Source: Candidatus Pelagibacter communis
GTDB lineage: Bacteria > Pseudomonadota > Alphaproteobacteria > Pelagibacterales > Pelagibacteraceae
Assembly (NCBI RefSeq): GCF_001180205.1
Contig: NZ_CVSU01000045.1
Span: 1 to 45,645, forward strand
Direction of reading: 5' to 3'
Length of the DNA stretch: 45,645 nucleotides
Position 1 is the stretch's first letter. Each line of letters starts with the position of its first letter. Under the pieces are notes generated by a model. The model searched no databases. It saw only the letters and a program-made list of their open reading frames with translations, and was not told where the DNA came from. Position numbers and translations under genes: made by a program. Shown here in pieces: positions 29,429 through 39,585 of the stretch.

Positions 29429-30538
29429 CTAAATAAAAGGTAAATCGCAAACTTTACCACTGCAAATATCACCATTTATGCTTGCTTTTACGTTCTGGTC
29501 TATATTCCAATGCGATTTTTTCATCATAGCAATACCGATTACTTTTTTAAAATGTGGTGAATAGCAAGCTGATCTCAATTCTCCAATTATATTATTGTCT
29601 TGATCACTTAAGTCTAATGATCCTGTAATACTTATTTTATCTATATCAAGCATTACTCCCATTAATTTTTTTTCAATTCCTTCAGATTTAATTTTTTTTA
29701 ATTTCTCTTTGCCTAAAAAATTAACTTCGCTGTCTATATTAATATATTTATCAAATCCACATTCATATGGATTGTCTCCATTATCGATATCATTTCCATA
29801 CGATAATAATCCACTTTCAATACGTTCTATTAAATTTGGACAACCTGGTTTGATATTAAATTCTTTTCCAATTTCAAAAAGATGATCATATAATTTTAAT
29901 CCAGAAACAGTATGCTCAACATAAATTTCGTAACCACCTTGTTTAGACCAACCAGATCTTGCAATTAAATGTTTATCACCACCAAATTCGAAATAATCAA
30001 AACCAAAGAATTTTAAATTAACTATCTTATCTCCAAAAACTTTTTCCATTAATTCAAATGACTTTGGACCTTGTATAGCCATTATATCAACATCAGGTTC
30101 AAAAATCTTTACGTCAAATTTATTTCCAATAGCTAACCCTTTTGCAAATAATATTACATCTGAGTCAGCAAGAGAAACCCACCATTTATTTTCATTCAAT
30201 CTAAGTACAACTGGATCATTAATCAGGCCTGCGTTATCATCAATTATTGGACAATAATAACATCTTCCATCTTTCGATTTAGATAAATCTCTACAAGTCA
30301 TCAACTGAACTAATTTCGCTGAGTCTTTACCAGAAATTTCCACCTGTCTTTCAGCAGCTACATCCCAAATTTGAACATACTGTTTTAAGTGATGGTATGA
30401 GTCCTCAATTGAACCAAACGCTGCGGGAAGCAACATATGATTATATATTGTATAAGCCGTAACCCCTTGTTTTTCTATTCTAGAGGTATAAGGAGTTCCT
30501 CTCAGTCTTCTTGATTTTGCAATTGAAAAACTTTTCAT
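29429..30538 (-). CDS. dmdA: Dimethylsulfoniopropionate demethylase
   Basis: Tetrahydrofolate-dependent transfer of a methyl group from DMSP, giving 3-methylmercaptopropionate (MMPA) and 5-methyl-THF. The 369 residues are a GcvT-fold protein. N-terminal [37 protein letters not shown] and [14 protein letters not shown] closely resemble SAR11 DmdA as I remember it and differ from glycine-cleavage T protein. The context of dmdB and dmdC supports the call. It overlaps the upstream alpha/beta hydrolase gene by four bases. Confidence 0.92.
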   Translation of the reverse strand: MKSFSIAKSRRLRGTPYTSRIEKQGVTAYTIYNHMLLPAAFGSIEDSYHHLKQYVQIWDVAAERQVEISGKDSAKLVQLMTCRDLSKSKDGRCYYCPIIDDNAGLINDPVVLRLNENKWWVSLADSDVILFAKGLAIGNKFDVKIFEPDVDIMAIQGPKSFELMEKVFGDKIVNLKFFGFDYFEFGGDKHLIARSGWSKQGGYEIYVEHTVSGLKLYDHLFEIGKEFNIKPGCPNLIERIESGLLSYGNDIDNGDNPYECGFDKYINIDSEVNFLGKEKLKKIKSEGIEKKLMGVMLDIDKISITGSLDLSDQDNNIIGELRSACYSPHFKKVIGIAMMKKSHWNIDQNVKASINGDICSGKVCDLPFI

Positions 30539-31311
30539 TTTTTTAAAAATTCTAAAACCTTGTCTCTCATTTCGAACGCCTTTTCAATCATAATCATATG
30601 ACCACAACCCTCAATTATATGTGTTGTTGAATTTTTAATGAAACTAGAAAACTTTTTACCTGACTCTAGATTTACCATTTTGTCTAATGATCCAAATATC
30701 AACAAAGAGGGACAGTCTATTAATCTAGCAGCATCAGAACCATTGGTATAATTATTACATGCAATTAAATCGACTGCTAATATTTCTCTAATATCTCTTG
30801 GTGACTGTATTATTCTTTCCACTGGATTACCTCCTATAAATTTTTTTGAACCTTCATAACCCCACTTCATCATCAATTTAACAGCATCAGTATCTCCATT
30901 TTTTGCTAAATCGATTAGATCTGGATGAACTGGCATTCTATTTGAACCACCAATAAAAACTAATTTTTTTAATCTTTTTTTGTATTTAGATGCATATTCA
31001 AGTATCTCTAAACATCCTTGAGAGTGCCCAACAATAAATAGTTGTTTTAAATTTAATTTTACAAATACTTGCTCTAACCAATCAGCAATTTTTTCAATAC
31101 TATCTAAGCAGGGTCCATCTGAATTACCATGCCCAGGTAAATCAATAGATAATACATTAAAATTTTTGTTAGAAAAAAATTGTTCAGTTAATGACCAAAC
31201 TATATGTGAAAGACCACTTCCATGAAGAAATACAATTGTTTCTTTATTTAAATCTATTCCCTGTCCAGCATCTGATACATGAATATTTTTATTTTCTATT
31301 TGAAAAATCAA
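30535..31311 (-). CDS. Alpha/beta hydrolase in the dmd operon, substrate unknown
   Basis: 258-residue soluble hydrolase. The oxyanion-hole region is [10 protein letters not shown] (30-39), the nucleophile Ser97 sits in VGHSQGC, the acid is probably the Asp in FGSLDKMV, and the base is the His in GCGHMIM; the triad looks intact. No signal peptide is seen. The gene lies between dmdB (seven bases) and dmdA (four-base overlap), so it is almost certainly made together with the DMSP demethylation enzymes. A thioesterase or hydrolase acting on MMPA-CoA, methylthioacryloyl-CoA or a related ester is a reasonable guess. No sequence feature fixes the substrate. Confidence 0.85.
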   Translation of the reverse strand: MIFQIENKNIHVSDAGQGIDLNKETIVFLHGSGLSHIVWSLTEQFFSNKNFNVLSIDLPGHGNSDGPCLDSIEKIADWLEQVFVKLNLKQLFIVGHSQGCLEILEYASKYKKRLKKLVFIGGSNRMPVHPDLIDLAKNGDTDAVKLMMKWGYEGSKKFIGGNPVERIIQSPRDIREILAVDLIACNNYTNGSDAARLIDCPSLLIFGSLDKMVNLESGKKFSSFIKNSTTHIIEGCGHMIMIEKAFEMRDKVLEFLKK

Positions 31312-31318
31312 AAGTTAC

Positions 31319-32935
31319 CTAAACTTGTTTTCTCAGTTCAAATTTTTGTATTTTACCTGTTGAGGTTTTTGGTAACTCACAAAAAACAACCTTTTTTGGA
31401 ACTTTAAAGCCTGCTAAAGTTTCTTTACAAAAATCAATTAGTTCTTTTTCGCTAACTGGTTTGTCTTTAACCGCTTCGATAAATGCACATGGCACTTCAC
31501 CCCATTTTTCGTCTGGTTTTGCAACAACCGCAGCAATCGAAACAGATGGGTGTTTGGATAAAGTATTTTCGATTTCAATTGAAGAAATATTTTCTCCTCC
31601 AGAAATAATTATATCTTTTGATCTATCTTGTATTTTAATATAGCCATCAGAATGCATCACAGCTAAATCACCACTGTGAAACCAACCATCTTTCATGGCT
31701 TTTTCGGTAGCCTCTTTATCTTTGAAATATCCCTTCATTACGACATTTCCTCTAATCATAATTTCACCGATTGTCTTTCCGTCTCTAGGAACTTCTTTCA
31801 TTGTCTCAGGGTCTAAAACAACGACACCTTCCGTATTAGGATACTTTACACCTTGTCTTGCTTTAATCTCGTTTTGTTTTTCTTCATCAAAATTATTCCA
31901 CTCATCATTCCAAGCACACTGAGTTACATGCCCATAGGTTTCTGTTAAACCATATACATGCATTACTTCAAATCCGAGAGCTCTCATTTTTTTAAAAATT
32001 ATACTTGGTGGAGGAGCACCAGCAGTTAAAACATAAACTTTTTGTTTTAATTTTTTCTTATCACTTTCTGGGGCTCCAGTAATCATATTCAATACTATTG
32101 GAGCGCCACCAAAATGAGTGATTTCATATTTATCAATAAGTTCAAAAATTTTTTTAATATCTATATTTCTTAAACATATTGTTCTTCCGTTTAGCATCGG
32201 CACAGTCCATGGATAACACCAGCCATTGCAATGGAACATTGGAACAACTGTTAAAAAATTTAATCTATTTGGCATATTCCAAGCAACTGAGCTTCCTGTA
32301 GACATTAAATATGCTCCCCTATGATGATAGACAACACCTTTGGGATTTCCTGTAGTACCTGATGTATAACTTAGTGATATAGCTTGCCACTCATCTTCGG
32401 GCATTTGCCATTGGTAATTTTCGTCACCTGTATTTAAAAAACTTTCATATTCTAAATCACCAATTTTTTCCAATTTTGATTGGTCAGCATATTTATCGTT
32501 TATATCAATGATAATTATTTTTTTATTAAGATTTTTTAATGCTTTTTTTACTTCTCCATGAAGTTGTCTATCCACAACTAAGACTTTTGCTTCGCTATGA
32601 TCTAAAATATAGGAAATTGTTTTGGCATCTAATCTTATATTTATAGTATTAAGAACTGCACCAGTCATAGGTACAGAGTAGTGTGCTTCAAAAATCTCTG
32701 GCGTATTGAAAGCTAAGAATGAAACCGTGTCACCTTTTTTAATACCTATTTTTGTCAATGCACTAGCAAATTTTACAACTCTTTTATAAACTTCAGCCCA
32801 GGTATAATTTCTTTCTTCATAAATTATAGCCTCATAATTTGGGTAAATTTCTTTTGCTCTTTTTAAAAAAGTTAAGGGAGTGAGGGGTACGTGATTTGCT
32901 TTGTTTTTATCTAAATTTGTATCGTAATGGCTCAT
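31319..32935 (-). CDS. dmdB: 3-Methylmercaptopropionyl-CoA ligase
   Basis: ATP-dependent activation of MMPA with CoA. The 538 residues are an adenylate-forming enzyme: AMP-binding P-loop YTSGTTGNPKG near 190-200, YGLTETYGH near 315, WFHSGD, RSKDIIISGGENIS, and the catalytic lysine in TSTGKIQKFELR at the C-terminus. Length and motifs suit the DmdB branch of the medium-chain acyl-CoA ligases. Placement between dmdC and dmdA makes this more likely than a generic fatty-acid ligase. The start shares one base with the dmdC stop. Confidence 0.88.
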   Translation of the reverse strand: MSHYDTNLDKNKANHVPLTPLTFLKRAKEIYPNYEAIIYEERNYTWAEVYKRVVKFASALTKIGIKKGDTVSFLAFNTPEIFEAHYSVPMTGAVLNTINIRLDAKTISYILDHSEAKVLVVDRQLHGEVKKALKNLNKKIIIIDINDKYADQSKLEKIGDLEYESFLNTGDENYQWQMPEDEWQAISLSYTSGTTGNPKGVVYHHRGAYLMSTGSSVAWNMPNRLNFLTVVPMFHCNGWCYPWTVPMLNGRTICLRNIDIKKIFELIDKYEITHFGGAPIVLNMITGAPESDKKKLKQKVYVLTAGAPPPSIIFKKMRALGFEVMHVYGLTETYGHVTQCAWNDEWNNFDEEKQNEIKARQGVKYPNTEGVVVLDPETMKEVPRDGKTIGEIMIRGNVVMKGYFKDKEATEKAMKDGWFHSGDLAVMHSDGYIKIQDRSKDIIISGGENISSIEIENTLSKHPSVSIAAVVAKPDEKWGEVPCAFIEAVKDKPVSEKELIDFCKETLAGFKVPKKVVFCELPKTSTGKIQKFELRKQV

Positions 32936-34698
32936 TAATTAAACTTAAAATTCATTATATTTGAGCTTCCTGAGATTGCAGATTTGTAATGATACTCAGC
33001 CCGAGGTAATACCTTATCAAAATAAAATTTAGCTGTATTTATTTTATCACTATAAAATTCTTTATTTGTATTAAAATCATTAAAACTAACCTCTAAAATT
33101 TTAATCCAAGCATAAGCAATTGAAACATAACCTAAGCTTTTTAAATAATCATTTGCTGCAGCACTAACATCATCCTTTTCAATTTTATTTTTATCATTTA
33201 TCCAATCTGTGAATTTGGATAAAATATCTAAATAATGGTTTAATTCTTTAGAAAATGTTTTTACTTTTTCATTTTTGCTCTCACATTCAGATTTAATCAT
33301 TTCTAAAAACTTATTTATAACATCGCCTTTTTTGTTAGATAATTTTCTAAATACTAAATCTGCAGCCTGTACGGAATTTGTTCCTTCATAAATTGGGGTA
33401 ATACGATTATCTCGATATAATTGCTCAATACCTTGGTCTTTAGTATATCCGTATCCTCCATGTATCTGCATTGCATCGCTAGTAATTTCCATAGCTAAAT
33501 CTGTAAAAAGTGATTTAACCACAGGCGTCATTAATGAAACGTAATCTAAAGCAGCTTGTTTAATTTTTTCGTCTGGATGATAAAGACTTACTTCTGTTTG
33601 TTGGGAAAGCCAAAAACATAATGCTCTTTCACCCTCAATTATTGATTTCATATTAAGTAAAGTTCTTCTAATGTCTGCATGATCAATTATAAAATCTGCA
33701 CCATTATTAGATTTAGAATTATTTGTTTTTCCTTGCTTTCTTTCTTTTGCGTAAGAAAGTGAATTTTGATAAGCAATTTCAGAAATACCTAAACCTTGAA
33801 TGCCTACAACTATTCGCTCTAAATTCATCATTGTGAACATTGCACTAAGACCTTTATCTTTGTTACCAATCATGTAACCAGTTGCATCATCAAAATTTAA
33901 AACACAAGTTGCTGAACCTTTAATACCCATCTTACTCTCAATTGATCCAGTTGAAATTCCATTTCTTGGACCAATACTACCATCCTGGTTCACAATATAT
34001 TTTGGAACTAAAAATAAACTAATTCCCTTAGTACCAGATGGAGAGTCTGGTGATCTTGCCAAAACTAAGTGAATAATATTTTCGGTTAAATCATGGTCTC
34101 CTGAAGTTATGAATATTTTTTGACCACTGATTTTATAAGTATTATCTGATTGTTTAATTGCTTTAGTTTTTAACAAGCCAAGGTCGGTACCACAGACTGG
34201 TTCTGTTAAACACATTGTACCACTCCACTTACCTTCTACAATCTTTGGTAAATATTTATTTTTAATTTCATCAGATGCATGATGATTGATACAATTATAA
34301 GCACCAATACTTAGTTCACTATATAATTTAAATGATAAGCTTGCTGAAGATAGCATTTCATCAAAAAATGCACTTACTGTTTTTGGCATTCCTTGACCTC
34401 CATATTTTGGATCACAAGACAATGAAGTCCAACCATCCTCAATATACTTTTGATACGCTTCTTTGTAGCCTGGGGGTGTTCTTACAACACCATTTTCTAA
34501 AACTGCTGGATTTTCATCTCCTGATTTAGCAAGAGGTAAAATTAAATTTTGATTTATCTTGGCTGCTTCCTCTAGAATATCTTTCACTAAATCTGAACTA
34601 ACTTCATTATATTTTTCAAGTTCATTATAATTTTTGTTGTCTCTTAATTTTTCAAAGAGAAACATCATGTCTTTTACTGGAGCTGTATAACTTGGCAT
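32935..34698 (-). CDS. dmdC: 3-Methylmercaptopropionyl-CoA dehydrogenase
   Basis: FAD-dependent acyl-CoA dehydrogenase converting MMPA-CoA to methylthioacryloyl-CoA. The 587 residues exceed the about 385 of ordinary acyl-CoA dehydrogenases and match the long DmdC-type subfamily. Visible are MCLTEPVCGTDLG, the QKIFITSGDHDL region, QIHGGYGYT, and the catalytic Glu in PIYEGTNSVQAADL, followed by an extra C-terminal helical domain. It is the first dmd gene, 26 bases after leuB. Confidence 0.88.
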   Translation of the reverse strand: MPSYTAPVKDMMFLFEKLRDNKNYNELEKYNEVSSDLVKDILEEAAKINQNLILPLAKSGDENPAVLENGVVRTPPGYKEAYQKYIEDGWTSLSCDPKYGGQGMPKTVSAFFDEMLSSASLSFKLYSELSIGAYNCINHHASDEIKNKYLPKIVEGKWSGTMCLTEPVCGTDLGLLKTKAIKQSDNTYKISGQKIFITSGDHDLTENIIHLVLARSPDSPSGTKGISLFLVPKYIVNQDGSIGPRNGISTGSIESKMGIKGSATCVLNFDDATGYMIGNKDKGLSAMFTMMNLERIVVGIQGLGISEIAYQNSLSYAKERKQGKTNNSKSNNGADFIIDHADIRRTLLNMKSIIEGERALCFWLSQQTEVSLYHPDEKIKQAALDYVSLMTPVVKSLFTDLAMEITSDAMQIHGGYGYTKDQGIEQLYRDNRITPIYEGTNSVQAADLVFRKLSNKKGDVINKFLEMIKSECESKNEKVKTFSKELNHYLDILSKFTDWINDKNKIEKDDVSAAANDYLKSLGYVSIAYAWIKILEVSFNDFNTNKEFYSDKINTAKFYFDKVLPRAEYHYKSAISGSSNIMNFKFN

Positions 34699-34724
34699 AT
34701 TTAAACCTTAAAATAATTCTAGTT

Positions 34725-35831
34725 TTATTGCAATTTTGAAATTATCGCATCACCCATTGCTGAAGTAGACGTTTCTTTCATGCCTTCTGACATTATGTCT
34801 TTTGTTCTTAATCCATCATTTAGAACATCTTGAACTGCCTTTTCTAAAACATCTGCTTCTTTATCAAGATCTAAAGAGTATCTTAAAGCCATAGCAAAAC
34901 TTAAAATAGAAGCTATTGGATTTGCAATACCTTGTCCAGCTATATCAGGAGCCGATCCATGTATTGGCTCATACATTGCTCTCATCTCACCATCTTTATT
35001 TTTTGCACCCAAAGACGCTGACGGCAAAAGACCTAAAGATCCAGTTAACATCGAAGCTTGATCAGACAGCATATCCCCAAATAAATTATCGGTTACAATT
35101 ACATCAAATTGCTTTGGGTTTCTTAAAAGTTGCATTGCGCAGTTATCTGCTAACATATGGCTTAACTCTACATCTTTGTATTCTTTTTCATGAAGTTCTT
35201 TAACTTCTTCTTTCCACAATTGTCCGGCTTCCATTACATTTGACTTTTCACATGATGTAACTTTGTTTGATCTTTTTCTTGCTAAATCAAAAGCAACTCT
35301 AGCTACTCTTGTAATTTCACTAGTTGTATATGTATGAGTATTAATTCCTTTTCTTTCACCATTTTCAATTGGCTTTATTCCTCTAGGTTCACCAAAATAT
35401 ATTCCTCCCGTTAACTCTCTTACTATCATTATATCTAGTCCTGAAACTACCTCTGGCTTAAGGGTTGAAGCATCGACTAATTGTTTAAAACAAATTGCAG
35501 GCCTTAAGTTTGCAAAAAGCTTTAATTCTTTCCTAAGTTTTAATAATGCTCTTTCTGGTTTTTTGGAAAATTCTAGGTTATCCCATGTAGGACCACCAAC
35601 TGCTCCAAGCATAATTACTTCACTTTCTAGTGCTTTATAAAAAACCTCATCAGTGATTGGGGTGCCATGTTTATCATAAGAACAACCACCAACTAGCTCC
35701 TGATCAATTTCAAAATCTAAAGATTTTTTATCATTAAACCAGTTAATGATTTTTTTTACCTCGGTTATTACCTCCGGACCAATACCATCACCAGGAAGTA
35801 AAAGTATTTTTCTTTTTTTTACTTTAATCAT
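34725..35831 (-). CDS. leuB: 3-Isopropylmalate dehydrogenase
   Basis: NAD-dependent oxidative decarboxylation in leucine synthesis. The 368 residues show [11 protein letters not shown] near 10-20, the substrate-loop [14 protein letters not shown] near 137-150, the metal-binding [14 protein letters not shown], and [14 protein letters not shown]. It overlaps leuD by eight bases. leuA is not in the window. Confidence 0.97.
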   Translation of the reverse strand: MIKVKKRKILLLPGDGIGPEVITEVKKIINWFNDKKSLDFEIDQELVGGCSYDKHGTPITDEVFYKALESEVIMLGAVGGPTWDNLEFSKKPERALLKLRKELKLFANLRPAICFKQLVDASTLKPEVVSGLDIMIVRELTGGIYFGEPRGIKPIENGERKGINTHTYTTSEITRVARVAFDLARKRSNKVTSCEKSNVMEAGQLWKEEVKELHEKEYKDVELSHMLADNCAMQLLRNPKQFDVIVTDNLFGDMLSDQASMLTGSLGLLPSASLGAKNKDGEMRAMYEPIHGSAPDIAGQGIANPIASILSFAMALRYSLDLDKEADVLEKAVQDVLNDGLRTKDIMSEGMKETSTSAMGDAIISKLQ

Positions 35832-36429
35832 TAAATACCCAAGGCTTTTCGTTTTTTAAATTTGTTTCAAACTTTTCTATTTTTTCTGATTTTTTTAGTG
35901 ATAAAGCGATATCATCAAGCCCTTCTAACAAACATTTTTTCTTAAATGGATCAACTTCAAATTTTAGCTCATTATTTCCGTAAACTATTTTTTCCTCTTG
36001 CAAATCAATAGAAATTTCTTCTTGTCTATTTGCGTATTCAGATAGCTCTTTTATTTTTTCTTCTTCAAGGATTATAGGCAAAATTCCATTTTTAAAACAA
36101 TTACTAAAAAAAATATCTGCATAACTTGAACTTATCACACAAGTAATTCCAAAATCTAATAAAGCCCAAGGAGCATGTTCTCTTGATGAACCACATCCAA
36201 AATTTTTCCCAGCAATTAAAATTTTAGATTGATTAAATGGATCTTTGTTTAACACAAAATCATTTATTTCTTTACCTTGATCATCATATCTCATTTCAAA
36301 AAATAAATTTTTTCCTAGACCAGTTCTTTTGATTGTTTTTAAAAACTGCTTTGGAATTATCATATCTGTATCAATATTTACAATTGGTAAATAAGCTGGG
36401 ATACTTTTTAATTTATTAAATTTTTGCAT
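35824..36429 (-). CDS. leuD: 3-Isopropylmalate dehydratase small subunit
   Basis: Swivel domain of isopropylmalate isomerase, partner of LeuC. The 201 residues carry [16 protein letters not shown] near 18-33 and the [17 protein letters not shown] motif near 74-90. It starts immediately after the leuC stop and overlaps leuB. Confidence 0.96.
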   Translation of the reverse strand: MQKFNKLKSIPAYLPIVNIDTDMIIPKQFLKTIKRTGLGKNLFFEMRYDDQGKEINDFVLNKDPFNQSKILIAGKNFGCGSSREHAPWALLDFGITCVISSSYADIFFSNCFKNGILPIILEEEKIKELSEYANRQEEISIDLQEEKIVYGNNELKFEVDPFKKKCLLEGLDDIALSLKKSEKIEKFETNLKNEKPWVFND

Positions 36430-37833
36430 TTAATTTTGATACTTTCTGACATCATCTAAATTACCTGAAATTGCAGCTGCTGCAGCCATTCCTGGACTAA
36501 CTAGATGGGTTCTACCACCTCTACCTTGTCTTCCCTCAAAATTTCTATTTGATGTAGAGGCGCATCTTTCTTCTGGTTTTAATTTATCGGCATTCATCGC
36601 TAAACACATAGAGCAACCTGGTTCTCTCCATTCAAACCCTGAGCTAACAAAAATTTTATCTAGTCCTTCTTGCTCTGCTTGTTCTTTAACTAAGCCTGAG
36701 CCTGGAACTACTATAGCATTAACATGCGATGATACTTTTTTATCTTTTACGATTTTTGCTGCTTCTCTCAAATCTTCTATTCTACCATTAGTACAACTAC
36801 CAATAAATACTTTATCTATTTTTATATCTGTGGCTGCCATGTCAGGTTTTAAACCCATATACTTTAAAGCTCTTTCAATTGAATTTTTTTTATCTTCATC
36901 AGTCTCATTATTTGGATTTGGAACTTTTCCATCAATTGTTATTACATCTTGTGGTGACGTACCCCATGTAATCATAGGTAAAATTTCATTTGCATTAAGG
37001 CTAATTTCTTTATCAAAACTAGCATCAGAGTCTGTTTTTAAAGTTTCCCAATAGTTCAAAGCTTTATCCCAATTTTCACTTTTTGGTGACATTGGTTTTC
37101 CTTTTAAATATTCAAAAATTTTTTCATCTGGTGCAATTAATCCTGCTCTTGCACCACCTTCAATTGTCATATTGCAAATAGTCATTCTTTGCTCAACACT
37201 TAAAGATCTTATTAAATCTCCAGCATATTCCACAACAGATCCTGTTCCACCTGCTGTACCTATTTTTCCAATTATTTGAAGTATTACATCTTTAGAAGTA
37301 ACTCCTATAGGAAGTTCACCGTTAACATTAATTCTAAAATTTTTAGCTTTCTTCTGAACTAGTGTTTGAGTTGCTAAAACATGTTCAACTTCTGAAGTTC
37401 CTATTCCAAATGCTAAAGCACCAAATGCTCCATGCGTTGCAGTATGACTATCTCCACAAACAATAACTGTACCTGGTTGAGTAAAACCTTGTTCAGGTCC
37501 TATAATATGAACGATACCTTGCCTCTTATCATCCATACCAAATAACTGAACACCGAATTCTTTACAATTTGCCTCTAAAGTATCTACTTGAATTTTTGAC
37601 TCTTCATCTGAAATACCTTTTGATCTGTCAGTTGTTGGGACATTATGATCTGCAACTGCTAAAGTTAAATTTGGATGTCTAACTTTTCTGTTAGAATTTC
37701 TTAATCCTTCAAAAGCTTGGGGGCTTGTCACCTCATGAATTAAATGTCTATCTACAAAAAGTAAAGATGTGCCATCATCTTGTTGGTCAACTAGATGATC
37801 GTTCCAAATTTTATCGTATAATGTTGTAGACAT
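36430..37833 (-). CDS. leuC: 3-Isopropylmalate dehydratase large subunit
   Basis: [4Fe-4S] hydro-lyase isomerising 2- to 3-isopropylmalate. The 467 residues contain [21 protein letters not shown] near 125-145, the first cluster cysteine in [13 protein letters not shown], and the C-x-x-C pair in [11 protein letters not shown]. It lies 11 bases after rplS, so leucine genes follow the ribosomal/tRNA gene group directly. Confidence 0.97.
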   Translation of the reverse strand: MSTTLYDKIWNDHLVDQQDDGTSLLFVDRHLIHEVTSPQAFEGLRNSNRKVRHPNLTLAVADHNVPTTDRSKGISDEESKIQVDTLEANCKEFGVQLFGMDDKRQGIVHIIGPEQGFTQPGTVIVCGDSHTATHGAFGALAFGIGTSEVEHVLATQTLVQKKAKNFRINVNGELPIGVTSKDVILQIIGKIGTAGGTGSVVEYAGDLIRSLSVEQRMTICNMTIEGGARAGLIAPDEKIFEYLKGKPMSPKSENWDKALNYWETLKTDSDASFDKEISLNANEILPMITWGTSPQDVITIDGKVPNPNNETDEDKKNSIERALKYMGLKPDMAATDIKIDKVFIGSCTNGRIEDLREAAKIVKDKKVSSHVNAIVVPGSGLVKEQAEQEGLDKIFVSSGFEWREPGCSMCLAMNADKLKPEERCASTSNRNFEGRQGRGGRTHLVSPGMAAAAAISGNLDDVRKYQN

Positions 37834-37844
37834 TGAAAAAAAAA

Positions 37845-38420
37845 TTATTTTTTTTCTGTAGAGCTTTCTGATTTTTGTTCTTCTTTAGGTGCCTCTGCTG
37901 CTGGAGCTGCCTCTTCTTTAGGTGCCGCTTCTGCTTTAGGAGCCTCTACTACTGGCGCTACTTCTGCTTTAGAAGCTTCTTCTTTAGTTGCTTCAACTGC
38001 AGGAGCTACATTTTCCTCAGTAACTGTTTCTGGTTTTGCCTCGATATCAATACCAATTTTTTTTCTAATTTTTTCTGCAATCCTTGCTGATTTACCAGTT
38101 CTGTCTCTTAGATAATAAAGTTTTGCTCTTCTTACTTTACCAGATCTAATAACCTTAATTGAGTCAATTAAAGTTCCAAATAATGGGAAAGTTCTCTCAA
38201 CACCCTCTCCAAAAGAAATTTTTCTTATTGTAAAAGATGAGTTTAGGTCTCTGCTTTTTTTAGCAATACATACTCCCTCAAAATATTGAATTCTTTCTTT
38301 TTTACCCTCGGTAATTCTCACACCAACTTTAACAACATCTCCAGGATAAAATACTGGAATTTTTTTCTCTGAAAGAATTTTGTTAACGTTATGCTGGTTT
38401 ATTTCTTCAATTGTTTTCAT
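37845..38420 (-). CDS. rplS: Ribosomal protein L19 with Ala/Lys/Glu/Pro tail
   Basis: 50S protein near the 30S interface. The ATG at 38420 is preferred; a TTG at 38435 would add five residues. Residues 1-120 are ordinary L19 ([45 protein letters not shown]). About 65 further residues are low-complexity, made of AP-, KAE- and EEA-type units, so the protein has 191 residues instead of about 115-125. A similar tail is on rpsP nearby. The tail is probably disordered; its role is unknown. Confidence 0.94.
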   Translation of the reverse strand: MKTIEEINQHNVNKILSEKKIPVFYPGDVVKVGVRITEGKKERIQYFEGVCIAKKSRDLNSSFTIRKISFGEGVERTFPLFGTLIDSIKVIRSGKVRRAKLYYLRDRTGKSARIAEKIRKKIGIDIEAKPETVTEENVAPAVEATKEEASKAEVAPVVEAPKAEAAPKEEAAPAAEAPKEEQKSESSTEKK

Positions 38421-38436
38421 GTTAATATTTATCAAG

Positions 38437-39123
38437 TTAATTCTTCTTATATTTTTCCCATAAATCTGGTCTTCGGACGCGTGTTATAGCCTCAGATTGA
38501 GATAAACGCCAGTGTTTAATTTTATTATGATCACCTGATAATAACACGTCTGGCACAGCTTTTTCCTCCCAAATTTGAGGTTTTGTATACTGAGGGTACT
38601 CTAGAAGTCCATTTTCAAAGGTTTCATCTAATTTAGAGTTTTCATTTCCTAATACACCTGGCAGCAATCTTAAAATACTATCTATAACTACATATGCAGC
38701 TGACTCTCCGCCTGACAAAACATAATCTCCAATACTAATTTCCTCAATATTTCTTGTTGAAAGTATTCTTTCGTCCACACCTTCAAAATGACCACAAATT
38801 AAAGACAGAGATTTTTCATTAGCAAGCTCTTTTGCTAAATTTTGATCAAATTTTTTTCCTTTTGGTGATAAATATAAAATTCTCTCACTCTCATTTTTGT
38901 TTTCATCTAAAGATTTTGCAAGAACATCTGCTTTTAACAACATCCCTGAACCACCCCCATAAGGTGTATCATCTACTGTTTTATGTTTATCATCAGCTGC
39001 ATCTCTTATATTTACAACTTTAAGTTTCCATAAATTATTTGATAAAGCTTTTCCATAAAGTCCTTTAGATAAAGGACCAGGAAAAACCTCTGGATAAAGT
39101 GTAAACACTTGAGCTTGCCACAT
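38437..39123 (-). CDS. trmD: tRNA (guanine-37-N1)-methyltransferase
   Basis: Methylates G37 next to the anticodon using S-adenosylmethionine, preventing frameshifts. The 228 residues have the N-terminal [15 protein letters not shown], the SAM-binding trefoil-knot [14 protein letters not shown] near 130-143, and the C-terminal [11 protein letters not shown]. It lies between rpsP and rplS; rimM, usually between rpsP and trmD, is missing. Confidence 0.97.
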   Translation of the reverse strand: MWQAQVFTLYPEVFPGPLSKGLYGKALSNNLWKLKVVNIRDAADDKHKTVDDTPYGGGSGMLLKADVLAKSLDENKNESERILYLSPKGKKFDQNLAKELANEKSLSLICGHFEGVDERILSTRNIEEISIGDYVLSGGESAAYVVIDSILRLLPGVLGNENSKLDETFENGLLEYPQYTKPQIWEEKAVPDVLLSGDHNKIKHWRLSQSEAITRVRRPDLWEKYKKN

Positions 39124-39137
39124 AAATAATCTTTAAA

Positions 39138-39572
39138 TTATTTTTTTTCCTCTGCTGGAGCTGCTTCTGCTTTTGGAGCTTCTTCTTTAGTAGCTTCCTC
39201 TGCTGGAGCTGCTTCTGCTTTTGGAGCTGCTTCTGCTTTTGGAGCTTCTTTATTATCCTCTTCTTTTTTATTTCTCTCTTTTTTTGGCACTGCTTTATTT
39301 GGATTATTTCCATTTGCAGGCATAGGCATTAGTTCGTTCTCACCTAAAATTCTTGCTACTCTAGTTGTTGGTTGAGCTCCTTGACCAAGCCAATATTTAA
39401 TTCTCTCAGCTTCTAGGCCCACCCTTTCTTTTTTCTCTTTTGGTAATAGAGGATTAAAAAAACCAACCTTTTCTATAAATCTTCCATCTCTTGCAAAACG
39501 ACTGTCGGCAACAACAACCTTATAAACAGGACGTTTTCTTGTTCCACCTCTTGATAATCTTAATTTTAACAT
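39138..39572 (-). CDS. rpsP: Ribosomal protein S16 with Ala/Lys/Glu/Pro tail
   Basis: 30S assembly protein. Residues 1-83 are typical S16 ([41 protein letters not shown]). The protein continues to 144 residues with a low-complexity tail containing several KAEAAP and PAEE repeats (39147-39248), against a usual 80-90 (up to about 110-165 in some alphaproteobacteria). The tail resembles that of L19. It is 13 bases after ffh. Confidence 0.95.
   Translation of the reverse strand: MLKLRLSRGGTRKRPVYKVVVADSRFARDGRFIEKVGFFNPLLPKEKKERVGLEAERIKYWLGQGAQPTTRVARILGENELMPMPANGNNPNKAVPKKERNKKEEDNKEAPKAEAAPKAEAAPAEEATKEEAPKAEAAPAEEKK
39147..39248 (-). repeat. Short tandem coding repeats in the S16 tail
   Basis: 18-base-scale units encoding KAEAAP and related words recur several times. 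Near-identical DNA words, such as ctgctggagctgc on the plus strand, occur in the rplS tail at 37848-38039. Confidence 0.6.
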
Positions 39573-39585
39573 TTCTTCTCCTTTT

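Noticed and set aside
29429-30538. Glycine-cleavage T protein
   Set aside because: The fold is shared, but the motifs and the dmdB/dmdC neighbours fit DMSP demethylase better, and no gcvH or gcvP is nearby.
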